A DNA stretch of 19,470 nt, taken from the NCBI GenBank assembly GCA_035942915.1, contig DASZCR010000217.1, positions 1 to 19,470 on the forward strand, in the 5' to 3' direction. This DNA comes from DASZCR01 sp035942915. GTDB lineage: Bacteria > Acidobacteriota > Blastocatellia > Pyrinomonadales > Pyrinomonadaceae. The notes beneath the pieces are model-generated. The model had not been told where the DNA came from. It saw only the letters and a list, made by a program, of their open reading frames with translations, and did no database searches. Both the position numbers and the translations under genes were made by a program. Every line of letters begins with the position of its first letter. The first letter of the stretch is position 1. Shown piece by piece: positions 7,628-15,600 of the stretch.

Positions 7628-7906
7628 TCACCAGTAGAGCGTCTGCCCGTGATGAATCGCTGCGGCTTGCAGTTGAGGTGAAATCTGCGAGGAGACAGGT
7701 CTGATGTCTCCCTTGCTGATTGCGTAGACAACTCTGGAGGTTGAGGTGTCGGCGGTACTAGAGCCGCTGCCACCACCGACATCGCTCAGTTTGATTTCGA
7801 TGGTGATTTCGCTCTCGGCCGGAATCATGATGCCGAGCAATTCCGACAACAACTCTATCTTGCGACGGTCGTGACCCTTGCCCTTGTCCTTGTCTTTGTC
7901 ATTCAT
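7628..7906 (-). CDS. Small protein (92 aa), candidate RiPP precursor or partner peptide, first gene of the operon
   Basis: The start at 7906 is chosen because GGAGG lies 6 nt upstream (7913-7917). An upstream start at 7981 would add 25 residues without such a site. The product has a Lys/Asp-rich N-terminus with a DKDKDKGKG run (residues 3-11), an amphipathic part (IELLSELLGIMIP 17-29), a beta-like EITIEIKL (33-40), a flexible Gly/Ser/Thr linker (44-57), and a C-terminal segment RVVYAISKGDIRP (58-70) continuing to a terminal QTLYW (88-92). A leader-linker-core layout is plausible, with aromatic residues at the extreme C-terminus as possible modification sites. It may instead be a structural or leader-like partner of the 60-aa peptide. 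I recognise no named family. It is divergent from the secreted-protein gene. Confidence 0.75.
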   Translation of the reverse strand: MNDKDKDKGKGHDRRKIELLSELLGIMIPAESEITIEIKLSDVGGGSGSSTADTSTSRVVYAISKGDIRPVSSQISPQLQAAAIHHGQTLYW

Positions 7907-8392
7907 GCTGAACCTCCGTGCGATGCGATTGTGTGTAAAACCGCAAGACTCCGAATTTACGGCTAGTTCACGGCTGCTCAATGGCGCGGGCGCATCCCGA
8001 GACCAATGCGCGACGAGGCGTGAGTAACCTGTTGCTTTGTTCCCGTCTGGAAATTTCCCTCGGATAAAGCCTGATAAATTTTTCCTTCTAGCATATTCGC
8101 TGCTCTAGCACAAGAAAATTCACCCCTCTGCACTGACCTCATAAACTTGACCGCTCCGCAGTCGGGCAGTACACTTCGCCCGCTTCAATCATGCGATAAA
8201 GCTATTGCGCCGCGCCCCCGACAGGTCGGCGTGCCGAACCTGCTCCTACATGGAGTAGGCACCGGATGCGTGTTTTGCTTCGCCGCCTTTTCGCCTCTTG
8301 CCCCGCGACCTCACCGTCGCGGCGTCGGCGGTCTCACCGGCTGGCACTGCTCGCGCATCCCTCACATTGACAAGTTACACAAGGAGGATGTT
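7907..8392. promoter_or_regulatory. Divergent intergenic region between the peptide operon and the secreted-protein gene
   Basis: 486 bp without a convincing gene. Around 8045-8125 it is clearly more A+T-rich than the surroundings, as expected for promoters. I can propose a plus-strand promoter (listed separately) but see no convincing -35/-10 pair for the minus-strand peptide operon; the best pair, TTTTCT-17-TATGCT within roughly 8090-8120, is weak. A stretch at 8220-8345 is GC-rich with small stem-loops and would be 5' leader of the plus-strand gene. Confidence 0.6.
8147..8175 (+). promoter_or_regulatory. Candidate sigma70-type promoter for the secreted protein
   Basis: TTGACC (8147-8152), a 17-nt spacer, then TACACT (8170-8175). 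It is close to the consensus and correctly oriented, but implies a leader of about 210 nt before the ATG at 8393. Confidence 0.42.
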
Positions 8393-8971
8393 ATGACTAC
8401 GATTAAGAGACTCGCGTTGGGCTTGCTGCCCGCCGTCGCGGCTCTTGCCCTTGCGTCGCCCGCCGGGCTTGCCTCTCAACAACAATGCACGGAGAAAGCC
8501 TCCGGCCACGGCTCCTTTATCGCCGGGACGGATGAGAGAGGAAGGCCGATTAAACGGCAGTTCTCGTTCAGCGCCATCGAGCACAAGGACGGCACCGTGA
8601 CGGGACACGCCGTCATTCACAACCCCGCCTTCGAGTTTCGTGGACACTTGGAGATTAGCTGTCTGAGGGTCACGCCCGTCGATACCAATAACGACGGCAT
8701 CGTCGATGCCACGCGTGCCGACATCGGCGGCACGGTCAGGAACACGAACGACCCGAACCTCGACGGCCAGAACGGCTTCTTCACCGTCTTCGACTTCGGC
8801 GAGCCGGGCAGAGGCCGCGACACCATCAGCCCGGTCTTCTTCAGCCCGCCGAACCAGCCGCCGACTTCGGCCTGCGAGTTGATTCTCGGCGACCCGACCG
8901 CCCCGTCGAATTTCATCCAGATACCCATCGACACGGGCAACATTCAGGCGCAAGACTGCCCCGGCAACTAG
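8393..8971 (+). CDS. Secreted protein of unknown function (192 aa)
   Basis: The ATG at 8393 is preceded by a perfect AAGGAGG five nt upstream (8381-8387), so the longer frame from 8147 is rejected. Residues 1-27 form a Sec signal peptide: TIKR, then a Leu/Ala-rich core, then a likely cleavage near GLA-SQQ. The mature part is Gly/Asp/Asn-rich, with a GHGSFIAG-like beta start, a TPVDTNNDGIVDATRADIGG segment (possibly calcium-binding-like but not a full EF-hand), and four cysteines (one just after the signal, the last four residues from the C-terminus) that could form two disulfides. It likely folds as a small extracytoplasmic beta protein. I know similar secreted single-domain proteins without defined function in environmental bacteria. 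Divergence from the peptide operon does not show a shared role. Confidence 0.85.
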   Translation: MTTIKRLALGLLPAVAALALASPAGLASQQQCTEKASGHGSFIAGTDERGRPIKRQFSFSAIEHKDGTVTGHAVIHNPAFEFRGHLEISCLRVTPVDTNNDGIVDATRADIGGTVRNTNDPNLDGQNGFFTVFDFGEPGRGRDTISPVFFSPPNQPPTSACELILGDPTAPSNFIQIPIDTGNIQAQDCPGN

Positions 8972-8995
8972 CCAGTCGAGAGAGTTCCAGCGCAT

Positions 8996-9033
8996 AGAGA
9001 AGGGCGACGGGCTGCGGCTCGTCGCCCTTCTCT
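8996..9033. terminator. Perfect-stem hairpin between convergent genes, likely bidirectional terminator
   Basis: A perfect 14-bp inverted repeat (8996-9009 with 9020-9033) with a 10-nt loop sits between the plus-strand secreted-protein gene (ends 8971) and the minus-strand Alx gene (ends 9047). There is no clear U tract on either strand, so termination efficiency is uncertain, but the position is right for both genes. Confidence 0.72.
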
Positions 9034-9046
9034 GTGGCTGAACACG

Positions 9047-10063
9047 TCAGACCTCCGCTTCAGGAGGGGCTTTCGGGAACATCAAAGAAAGGACGACCGA
9101 GACGGCGATGACTGCCGTGATGATGCCCAGCGACAGGCTGATGGGAAACTTGCCCCCGTACAGATTATTGAGCCAGACCATCTTGAGGCCGACGAAGATA
9201 AGCACCACCGCCAGCCCGTACTTCAGCATATGGAACTTGTCAATCGCGCCCGCGAGCATGAAGTAGAGAGCACGCAGGCCAAGAATGGCGAAGATGTTCG
9301 ACGTGAAGACGATGAGCGGCTCACTCGTCAGCGCGAAGATGGCCGGGACGGAATCCACCGCGAAGATGACATCCGTCGCCTCCAAAAAGAGCAGCGCGAC
9401 AAACAACGGCGTCGCGTAGAGCACGCCGTTCGAGCGAACGAAGAAACGCTGTCCGTGCAGCTCCGAAGTGGTCGGGACGAAGCGTCGGAAGAGGCGAATC
9501 AGAAGGTTTTTGTCCGGCTCGACGCCCTTCTCCGGCGTCACCATCATCTTTATCCCGGTGAAGATGAGAAACACGCCGAAGACGACCACGACCCAGTGGT
9601 ACTGCATCAACGCGCTGCCGAGCGCAATGAAAATGGCTCGGAAGATAAGCGCGCCGATGATGCCGTAAAACAGCACGCGATGCTGGTACTTCGCCGGAAT
9701 CGCAAAGTAGCCGAAGACCAGCACGAAGATGAAGATGTTATCTACCGAGAGCGATTTCTCGACGACGTATCCGGTGAGGAACTCAAGCGAGACGCTCCAT
9801 GCCGCGCCCGACGGGTCGAAGCCGGGCGTCGCCATCAAGCGCGCGTCCTGCGGGAACTTCCACAGAGCGTATTGATAAAGCAGGACGTTGAAGAGCAGCG
9901 CCAGCGCCACCCACACGACGCTCCACGTTGCCGCTTCACGAAAAGAGACTTCGTGCGCCTGACGATGAAACACTCCGAGGTCGAGTGCGAGCAGGAGCAG
10001 CACGAAGCCTGTGAAGCCCAGATAGAACCACCAATAATCAGCGAACGGAAAAAGCTCAACCAT
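9047..10063 (-). CDS. alx: TerC/Alx family integral membrane protein (putative manganese exporter)
   Basis: The 338-aa protein has about nine hydrophobic segments and the conserved TerC/Alx acidic motifs: DLGVFHRQAHEVSF near residues 28-41, EKSLSVDNIFIF at the start of a middle helix, and EATDVIFAVDSVPAI in a later helix. The two Asp-containing motifs are characteristic of the family. The start is the ATG at 10063, because AAAGGA (10070-10075) lies 6 nt upstream; the GTG five codons earlier overlaps that site and is rejected. Alx of Escherichia coli is controlled by a manganese/alkali-sensing yybP-ykoY RNA and is linked to Mn2+ export. The same kind of RNA precedes this gene, which supports metal-ion efflux rather than tellurite resistance. 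It is monocistronic as far as can be seen. Confidence 0.93.
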   Translation of the reverse strand: MVELFPFADYWWFYLGFTGFVLLLLALDLGVFHRQAHEVSFREAATWSVVWVALALLFNVLLYQYALWKFPQDARLMATPGFDPSGAAWSVSLEFLTGYVVEKSLSVDNIFIFVLVFGYFAIPAKYQHRVLFYGIIGALIFRAIFIALGSALMQYHWVVVVFGVFLIFTGIKMMVTPEKGVEPDKNLLIRLFRRFVPTTSELHGQRFFVRSNGVLYATPLFVALLFLEATDVIFAVDSVPAIFALTSEPLIVFTSNIFAILGLRALYFMLAGAIDKFHMLKYGLAVVLIFVGLKMVWLNNLYGGKFPISLSLGIITAVIAVSVVLSLMFPKAPPEAEV

Positions 10064-10109
10064 GACCAATCCTTTCACGCTAGATGCCTGTCACAGACGC
10101 GCAAAAAGA

Positions 10110-10148
10110 AAGACCTTTTGCGCGCCAACAAGGGCCGCAAAAGGTCTT
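10110..10148 (-). terminator. Intrinsic terminator of the alx riboswitch expression platform
   Basis: On the minus strand a perfect 13-bp stem (10136-10148 with 10110-10122) is followed by TCTTTTT, a standard U tract. It ends about 47 nt before the alx start. Its 5' arm includes the 3' strand of the riboswitch P1 helix, so the two structures exclude each other. Confidence 0.88.
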
Positions 10149-10260
10149 GGTCATTAAGCTTCGGTTAGCTCTCTCCGATGAGCCGGATGCTCTCCCAAGA
10201 GCAACGTATTGACGGCTTCACCAGACCCCTGACAGAGCGGGCGACCTACTCCCCTTTCGT
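10138..10260 (-). ncRNA. yybP-ykoY (manganese) riboswitch aptamer
   Basis: Read on the minus strand, the RNA begins ACGAAAGGGGAGTAGGTCGC, containing the family hallmark GGGGAGUAG, followed by CGTCAATACG (the conserved CAACAUAC-like loop region) and ending GACCAAGACC. The 5' strand CGAAAGG (10253-10259) can pair over 7 bp (one G-U) with CCTTTTG (10138-10144) to close P1. In this class Mn2+ docks two loops and stabilises P1, which here would release the terminator and switch alx on. The gene downstream is a TerC/Alx protein, the usual partner. Boundaries are approximate. Confidence 0.88.
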
Positions 10261-10266
10261 ATAGAA

Positions 10267-10295
10267 ATATTAGGGGCAGGCTGTCAGGCTGTCAA
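10267..10295 (-). promoter_or_regulatory. Sigma70-type promoter of the alx riboswitch transcript
   Basis: On the minus strand, TTGACA (10290-10295), a 17-nt spacer, and TAATAT (10267-10272) form a near-consensus promoter. Transcription would start near 10260, exactly at the 5' end of the riboswitch. Three CTGTCA repeats on the plus strand (10281-10286, 10289-10294, 10300-10305) overlap the -35 region and could be a protein-binding site. Confidence 0.8.
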
Positions 10296-10347
10296 CGTCC
10301 TGTCAGGTTAAATTTCTGTTGAGCAATTGTGTCAGGCCGCTGGGGTT

Positions 10348-11163
10348 TTATGCTGCCGGCTCGCGTTGATTGAGCGGCGGCGGCAGCCCGACACCCGCCG
10401 CGCGAATGGCGAAGCCGAGGCCGTCGGCCAGCGTCCGCCGCAGTTCGATGCCCTGTAGGTTCGCTCCCTCGCGCACCAGCGTCCGAGCCACCAGCGCGCC
10501 TATCCCCGTAATCGCACACTCTGCGCCCATCAGACGCACGGCCGCTGCCGCACGCCCTAGATGATGCACGACATCGGCATCCACCGTGCGCGCGCCCGTC
10601 ACGTCGAGGATGACGACCCTCGCGCGCCGTTCGAGGACTGCGCGCAGGAGCGCGGCCGTCATCATGTCTGCGCGTTCACGTGTGAGGCTGCCGATGACGG
10701 GCACGAGCAGCACGCCGTCCCAGACCGTGATGACGGGCGTCGAAAGCTCTTCAATCAGCGCGTCCTTGATGCGGTTGGCCTCTTCGGCCTCCTTCTTCGC
10801 TGAGAGAATCTCGTCCTCGAAGCGTCGGCGCTGCTGCATGGGCACAAACACGCAGTCGTTGGCGGGCACGCCGTCGCGCTCCCTGCGCGCCGCATTGACG
10901 AAGACCGGCAAGAGGTCGCCGCTCGCCGCACACAGAGAAAGGTAAATCTCCTCTGCGCGACCGTGCAGCTTGAGCAGCGGGAAGAAGTGTGTCTGATAGA
11001 AGATGCGACCGCCGGGCGGGAGCACGGATTCGACGTGACGGCCGACAAGTTCGGCTTCGTCATACGCGAGCCAGCCGAGCAGCGTGGCGTTGACGGTGGT
11101 GATGATGCCGTCGTCGGCGAAAGACAGGAAGCCGCACGGCGCGGTGTTCAGCAGTTCGTCCAT
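10348..11163 (-). CDS. PAS-STAS stress regulator (RsbP-like sensor domain with RsbR/RsbS-like STAS domain)
   Basis: The 271-aa protein begins MDELLNTAPCGFLSFADDG and has FFPLLKLHGRAEEIYLSL (60-77), closely recalling the PAS domain of Bacillus subtilis RsbP, which supports the ATG at 11163 over the TTG at 11193 that would overlap rsbQ. A charged helical linker (about 112-140) leads to a STAS domain (about 143-257). This has VWDGVLLVPVIGSL (147-160), ILDVTGARTVDADV (185-198) and CAITGIG (216-222), with T189 and T219 in the positions of the phosphorylated threonines of RsbR. Bacillus RsbP instead carries a PP2C phosphatase after its PAS domain. With RsbQ immediately upstream, I infer an energy- or ligand-sensing module that outputs through STAS-type partner switching. 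Confidence 0.88.
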   Translation of the reverse strand: MDELLNTAPCGFLSFADDGIITTVNATLLGWLAYDEAELVGRHVESVLPPGGRIFYQTHFFPLLKLHGRAEEIYLSLCAASGDLLPVFVNAARRERDGVPANDCVFVPMQQRRRFEDEILSAKKEAEEANRIKDALIEELSTPVITVWDGVLLVPVIGSLTRERADMMTAALLRAVLERRARVVILDVTGARTVDADVVHHLGRAAAAVRLMGAECAITGIGALVARTLVREGANLQGIELRRTLADGLGFAIRAAGVGLPPPLNQREPAA

Positions 11164-11189
11164 CTTACCGGTTCGGCGCGCGTCGCGGT

Positions 11190-12005
11190 TCAAGCGCCGA
11201 CGCCGCCGTTCAGGTACTCTTTGATGACCCGGATAGTCTCCTCCGGGTGGCTCATGTGCGGACAGTGCCCCGTTGCTTCAAGCAAACGCAGGGTGCTGCC
11301 GGGCAAGTGTCGGCTTAGATAGTCGCCCACTTCGGCGGGCGCGATGGCATCCTCCGAGCATTGCATGATGAGCGAAGGCACGCGCACTTTCGGCAGGTCG
11401 CGGCGGTTGTCTGCGAGGAAGGTAGCCTCTGCGAAGCGGCGCGCCACGCGCGGGTCGGTCGAGCAGAAGCTCTCTTCGAGTTCGCGGGCGAGTTCCGGCC
11501 GTTCCGGGTTTTGGACGACGACCGGCGCGAGAAAGTTAGCCCATCCGATATAGTTCTTCTCCATCAGGTCGAGCAGCCCTTCGATGTCTGCGCGCTCGAA
11601 GCCGCCGCGATAGTCCGGCGGTTGGTTGACGTAGCAGGGCGAGGGGCCGATAAGGATGAGCCGTCCGAAGCGCCGCGGCTCTTTGATGGACGCAAGCAGG
11701 CCGATGACGCTGCTCACGGAATGGCCGACGAAGAGCACGTTATTCAAGTAGAGTGCGCGGCAGATGTCGAGCACGTCCTGCGCGTAGCCTTCGAGGGTCG
11801 CGTATCTTTCGGGGTCGTAGGCGCTGAGGTCTGACTTGCCTGAGCCGACGTAGTCGAAGAGGATGATGCGATAATCGTCCTCGAAGGCGGGCGTGATGAA
11901 GCGCCACATGTTCTGGTCGCAGCCGAACCCGTGCGCGAACATCATCGGGCGCGTGCCCTTGCCGAATACCTTGACGTTATTCCGTTTCAGAATCTCTTCT
12001 GACAT
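11190..12005 (-). CDS. rsbQ: RsbQ-type alpha/beta hydrolase
   Basis: The 271-aa protein aligns by eye with Bacillus subtilis RsbQ over its whole length: MFAHGFGCDQNMW near the N-terminus, ILFDYVGSGKSDL (48-60), GPSPCYVNQPPDY (120-132), MEKNYIGWA (148-156) and TGHCPHMSHPEETI (245-258). The catalytic triad S96 (GHS), D219 and H247 falls at the same residue numbers as in RsbQ. RsbQ is required with the PAS phosphatase RsbP for energy-stress activation of sigma B, probably by making or delivering a small ligand to the PAS domain; plant KAI2/D14 receptors are relatives. It is followed at once by the PAS-STAS gene, which has the matching RsbP-like PAS domain. No strong ribosome binding site is seen before the ATG at 12005. 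Confidence 0.94.
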   Translation of the reverse strand: MSEEILKRNNVKVFGKGTRPMMFAHGFGCDQNMWRFITPAFEDDYRIILFDYVGSGKSDLSAYDPERYATLEGYAQDVLDICRALYLNNVLFVGHSVSSVIGLLASIKEPRRFGRLILIGPSPCYVNQPPDYRGGFERADIEGLLDLMEKNYIGWANFLAPVVVQNPERPELARELEESFCSTDPRVARRFAEATFLADNRRDLPKVRVPSLIMQCSEDAIAPAEVGDYLSRHLPGSTLRLLEATGHCPHMSHPEETIRVIKEYLNGGVGA

Positions 12006-12019
12006 ACAAATAATTTAAG

Positions 12020-12032
12020 TCCAACCGTTGGA
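12020..12032. promoter_or_regulatory. Short palindrome in the rsbQ divergent region
   Basis: TCCAAC-C-GTTGGA (6-1-6) in the 57-bp gap between the divergent rsbQ and SnoaL-like genes. It may be an operator shared by both, or chance; no factor can be assigned. Confidence 0.25.
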
Positions 12033-12062
12033 AGTGCTACGTAGGATGTAGGGGGAAGCTGG

Positions 12063-12575
12063 ATGTTAAACTATTTCGACAACGGCGTCGAGCAGCCTTC
12101 ACAGAAGGGAACAGAGCGAACACATCTCGCGCCGGACAGCTATCGAAACAACCCTGAGATGCTCAGGAAAAGTGAGGAGACGACGGACGTGGACAATATC
12201 AGAGATGCCATCGCGGCTGCCATCAAGACTTTTGCCGACGCCTTCGGGCGCGGAGACGCCGAGGCCATTGCCGCATGGTACAGCACAGACGCCACGCTGC
12301 TTCCGCCCGACCAACGGATGTTGAAGGGCAGGGAAGCCATTCAAGCCTTCTGGCAGGGTGCGATGAATATGGGCATCACCGAAGCGGGACTGGAAACCTT
12401 AGAGGTCGAGGTGCGCGACGACTTGGCCTACGAGGTGGGAAGATTCAGGATGACTGTGCAGCCGCAGGGCGGCGAGGCGGCAAAGGTTGCGGGCAAGTAT
12501 GTCGTCGTGTGGAAGCAGGAAGGCGGCCGTTGGAGGATGCACGTCGATATCTGGAACGCAGACCCGGCGAGCTAA
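12063..12575 (+). CDS. SnoaL-like/DUF4440 (SgcJ/EcaC-type) cone-fold protein
   Basis: The core reads TFADAFGRGDAEAIAAWYSTDATLLPP, then a GREAIQAFWQG helix, and ends in YVVVWKQEGGRWRMHVDIWN. This is the pattern of the NTF2-like SgcJ/EcaC or DUF4440 family: small alpha+beta dimers with a central pocket, mostly of unknown substrate. The ATG at 12063 (170 aa) has AGGGGG upstream. A GTG at 12189 has a better GAGGAG site 9 nt upstream (12174-12179) and begins just before the conserved domain (VDNIRDAI), giving a 128-aa product of usual family length, so the first 42 residues may not be translated. An ATG at 12159 is a further option. It is divergent from rsbQ and convergent with the large kinase (31-bp gap). 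Confidence 0.82.
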   Translation: MLNYFDNGVEQPSQKGTERTHLAPDSYRNNPEMLRKSEETTDVDNIRDAIAAAIKTFADAFGRGDAEAIAAWYSTDATLLPPDQRMLKGREAIQAFWQGAMNMGITEAGLETLEVEVRDDLAYEVGRFRMTVQPQGGEAAKVAGKYVVVWKQEGGRWRMHVDIWNADPAS

Positions 12576-12606
12576 AGGCTTCGCACGCGTCGCCGCTTAA
12601 TCGCTG

Positions 12607-15600
12607 CTATGAGTCGGCGATTAAAGCGATGATGACCCTCGCGAGCGCAGATGGCTCGACCGGCTTTGGGAGGTGCTCCTGAAAGCCTGCGTCGAGCGCG
12701 CGTGCACGGTCTTCTTCTCTCGCGTAAGCAGTCAGGGCAATCGCGGGGACGCCTCCGCCGCTCTCCGCGCCGAGCGCACGCACTCTGCGCATCAGCGTGT
12801 AGCCGTCCATCTCCGGCATCCCGATGTCTGAGATAAGCACGTCCGGCCTGACGCGTCCGAAGGCTTCAAGCGCATCTGCGGCGTTGACCGCCGTCGTCAC
12901 TTCAGCCCCGTAACTGTTCAAGGCCATAGCGAGCAGTTCGAGCGTGTCCTGCTCGTCTTCGACGACCATCAGGCGAAGCCCTGCAAGGTTCGTCTCTCCT
13001 CCCGTCAGACGCTCGTTCGACTCCGCGCTCTGCTCTACGGCGACGGGGCGCGGCGTTAACTCTTCACCGCCTCTGAGCGGCAGCCTTATCGTGAAGGTCG
13101 AGCCGCACCCTTGCCCTTCGCTCTCCGCCCAGACGCTCCCGCCGTGCATCTCCACCAGATGCCGCACAATCGCCAGACCGAGTCCAAGCCCGCCATGACG
13201 GCGCGTCGTGCCCATGTCGGCCTGTCGGAAACGGTCGAAGACGTGCGGCAGAAACTCAGGCGCGATGCCCTCGCCCGTGTCGCTCACACTGACTTCGGCC
13301 GACGCGCCGACGCGCGAGATGCGCAACGCCACGCGACCGCCCTGCGGCGTGAACTTGACGGCGTTCGAGAGCAGATTCCAGACGACTTGCTGAAGACGGT
13401 CGGGGTCGCCGAGTACTGTGGCGGCCTCCACGTCGTAGGTCGATTCAACGCGGATGTCTTTGGCTTCGGCGGCGGGCTGCACGGCCTCGCGCGCGGCCTC
13501 GATGATGGGAATCAACTCGACGGGTTGCACCTCGACGCGCAGCTTGCCCGTGACGATGCGCGAGACTTCGAGGATGTCTTCAATCAGTTGTTTCTGCGCG
13601 TAGGCGTTGCGCTCGATGACTTCCAGCGCATGAGCGCGCGTCGTTTCGTCGGGAATGTCGCGCCGCAGCATGTGCGCCCAACCGAGAATGGCCGAGAGAG
13701 GGGTGCGTAGTTCGTGCGAGAGCGTGGCGAGGAATTCGTCCTTCGTGCGGTTGGCGTTCTGCGCCGCGAGGTAGAGCCGCGCGTTTTCGATGGCGACGGC
13801 CGCGCGCCCGGCGAGGTCTTCGGCCAGTGTCAGGTCTTGCGTCGTGTAACGGCGACCCGATTCGGCCGCGATGAAGGTGACGACGCCGTGCGTGCGCCCG
13901 TGCACCGTCAGCGGGACAAGCATCGCCGAAGAGAAGCCGATGGAGCGCAGCAGTCGCAGGTGTTCCTCATCCATCGCGGCCTGCGCCACCATCTTGTCCG
14001 TGATTTCGGGATAGAGTTCGGAGATGCCCGTGCGAAGCACCTGCGGGAGTCCGTGAGGAGCCTCCATGTCAGGCGGATAGCGGCGATGTATCTCATGCGC
14101 CCACTCGACCTTCGCCGGGTCGATGTGTGCGACGGCGAGCCGCTTCACCGTCTGGTCTTCCTCGACGATATCGACAGCGCACCAATCTGCCAGCGTCGGC
14201 ACGGAGAGACGCGCCACGCGCCCCAGCGTGTCCTCGTAGTCGAGCGTCGAGGTGAGCACGCGGCTCGCTTCCGAGAGGAAACTGGAACGCCACTCGGCGG
14301 CCTGCGCGTCGGCACGCAGACGGCGTTGCTCGTCGTACAACTCTGCGCCCGCGATGGCCGCGCCCGCGAGGTTGGCGAGAGCGGTCGCCACGCGCAGTTC
14401 ACGGTCGCTGAAGCGGTGTGGCTGCCGGTAGTAATAAGTCAGCGTGCCGGAAGCCTCGCCGTGAATTCTCAAGGGAACGACGAGCAGCGAGCGGATGCCT
14501 TCCGAGCGATGGAAGCCGCGTCGCATTTCGAGCACCGGAATCTGTTCGATGTCTTCGGCGACGACCGGCGCTTCGAGCACAAAGCTTGTGGCCTCGTCGG
14601 TCTGAATGACTTGCGTGCTGTAGTCTTCAGACAGTCCGGCGGCCGAGACGATACGCCACGTCTTCATTGCGGCGTCGGCGCGCCAGATGGCATACGCGTC
14701 TGCCGAGATGAGCCGCCGCGAGATGTCGAGGACGGCCGGTTGCACCTCGTCGAGCGTGCGCGAGCCGAGCAGCACGCCCGACGCATCGACGAGCAAGCCC
14801 AAACTCTCCTCGATGCTGCGCGCGACGGCCAGCGCCTGTTCCGCCTCGCGCCGCGCCTGCCGCTCGCGTGCGAGCAGTTCTTCGCGTTCGCGCTCGGCGC
14901 GCTTGCGGTCGGTCACGTCGCGTGCGATGCCCTCGACGACCGGGCGACGGCCGTCGCCCTGCGCGATTCTCGTGCTCACTTCAAGCGTCAACCGACGCCT
15001 GTCTTTGGTGAGAATGTCTATCTCGTAGACCGTCGGAGAAGGGTCGCGCAACTTCTGCTCCATCATCTGCGCGGCCAGTTCGAGATGTTCGGGGACGACG
15101 ACCTGCTTGATGTTCAGGCCGCCCAGTATCTCCTCGCGCGTGTAGCCGGTGACCTCCGCACACGCGCGGTTGATGGTCAGGTAGTTACCTTGTAAGTCGT
15201 GCGAGTAGATGATGTCGTTGGCGTTCTCAAGGAGACTGCGGTATCGCTCTTCGCTCTCGCGCAGCGCCTCTTCCATGCGTATGCGCTCGGTGATGTCGAT
15301 GGCGATGCCGCCGACCATCACCATCTCGCCGCCGCGACCGGGAATGGGAAACTTGCTGACGATAGAGTGATGAACGCCGTCGGTCTGCTCAAGGCGTTCC
15401 AGTGTGAGGAGACCCTCCCCGCCTTCGAGCGCCAGCCGGTCGTTTTCACGAAACTCGGCGGCCGTCTCAGGCGGAAAAATCTCCTCGTCGGTCTTCCCTT
15501 CTAACTCCCCGCGCGGTGTGCGAAAGGCGCGTGCGGCGGCCTCGTTGACGTAGACGTAGCGCCCTTCGAGGTCTTTAATCCAGGCGAGACCCGGCAGGTT

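Noticed and set aside
8342..8357. TGGCAC-N-GCGCA resembling a sigma54 promoter upstream of the secreted-protein gene
   Set aside because: GG and GC spacing fits, but the -12 element is poor and no enhancer-binding regulator is nearby.
8147..8392. 82-residue N-terminal extension of the secreted protein
   Set aside because: It would hide the signal peptide, whereas the ATG at 8393 has a perfect AAGGAGG and begins a typical Sec signal.
12013..12025. TTGGACTTAAA shared between the rsbQ upstream region (minus strand) and the HD-GYP upstream region (plus strand, 17226-17236)
   Set aside because: Opposite orientation relative to the genes and only 11 bases; could be chance.
13714..15195. 493-aa plus-strand open frame, and similar long plus-strand frames at 5608-6921 and 9230-10168
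   Set aside because: Antisense to strongly supported genes (hybrid kinase, B12-radical SAM, alx). Compositions are Arg/Val/Asp-rich without motifs, as expected from GC-rich codon bias.
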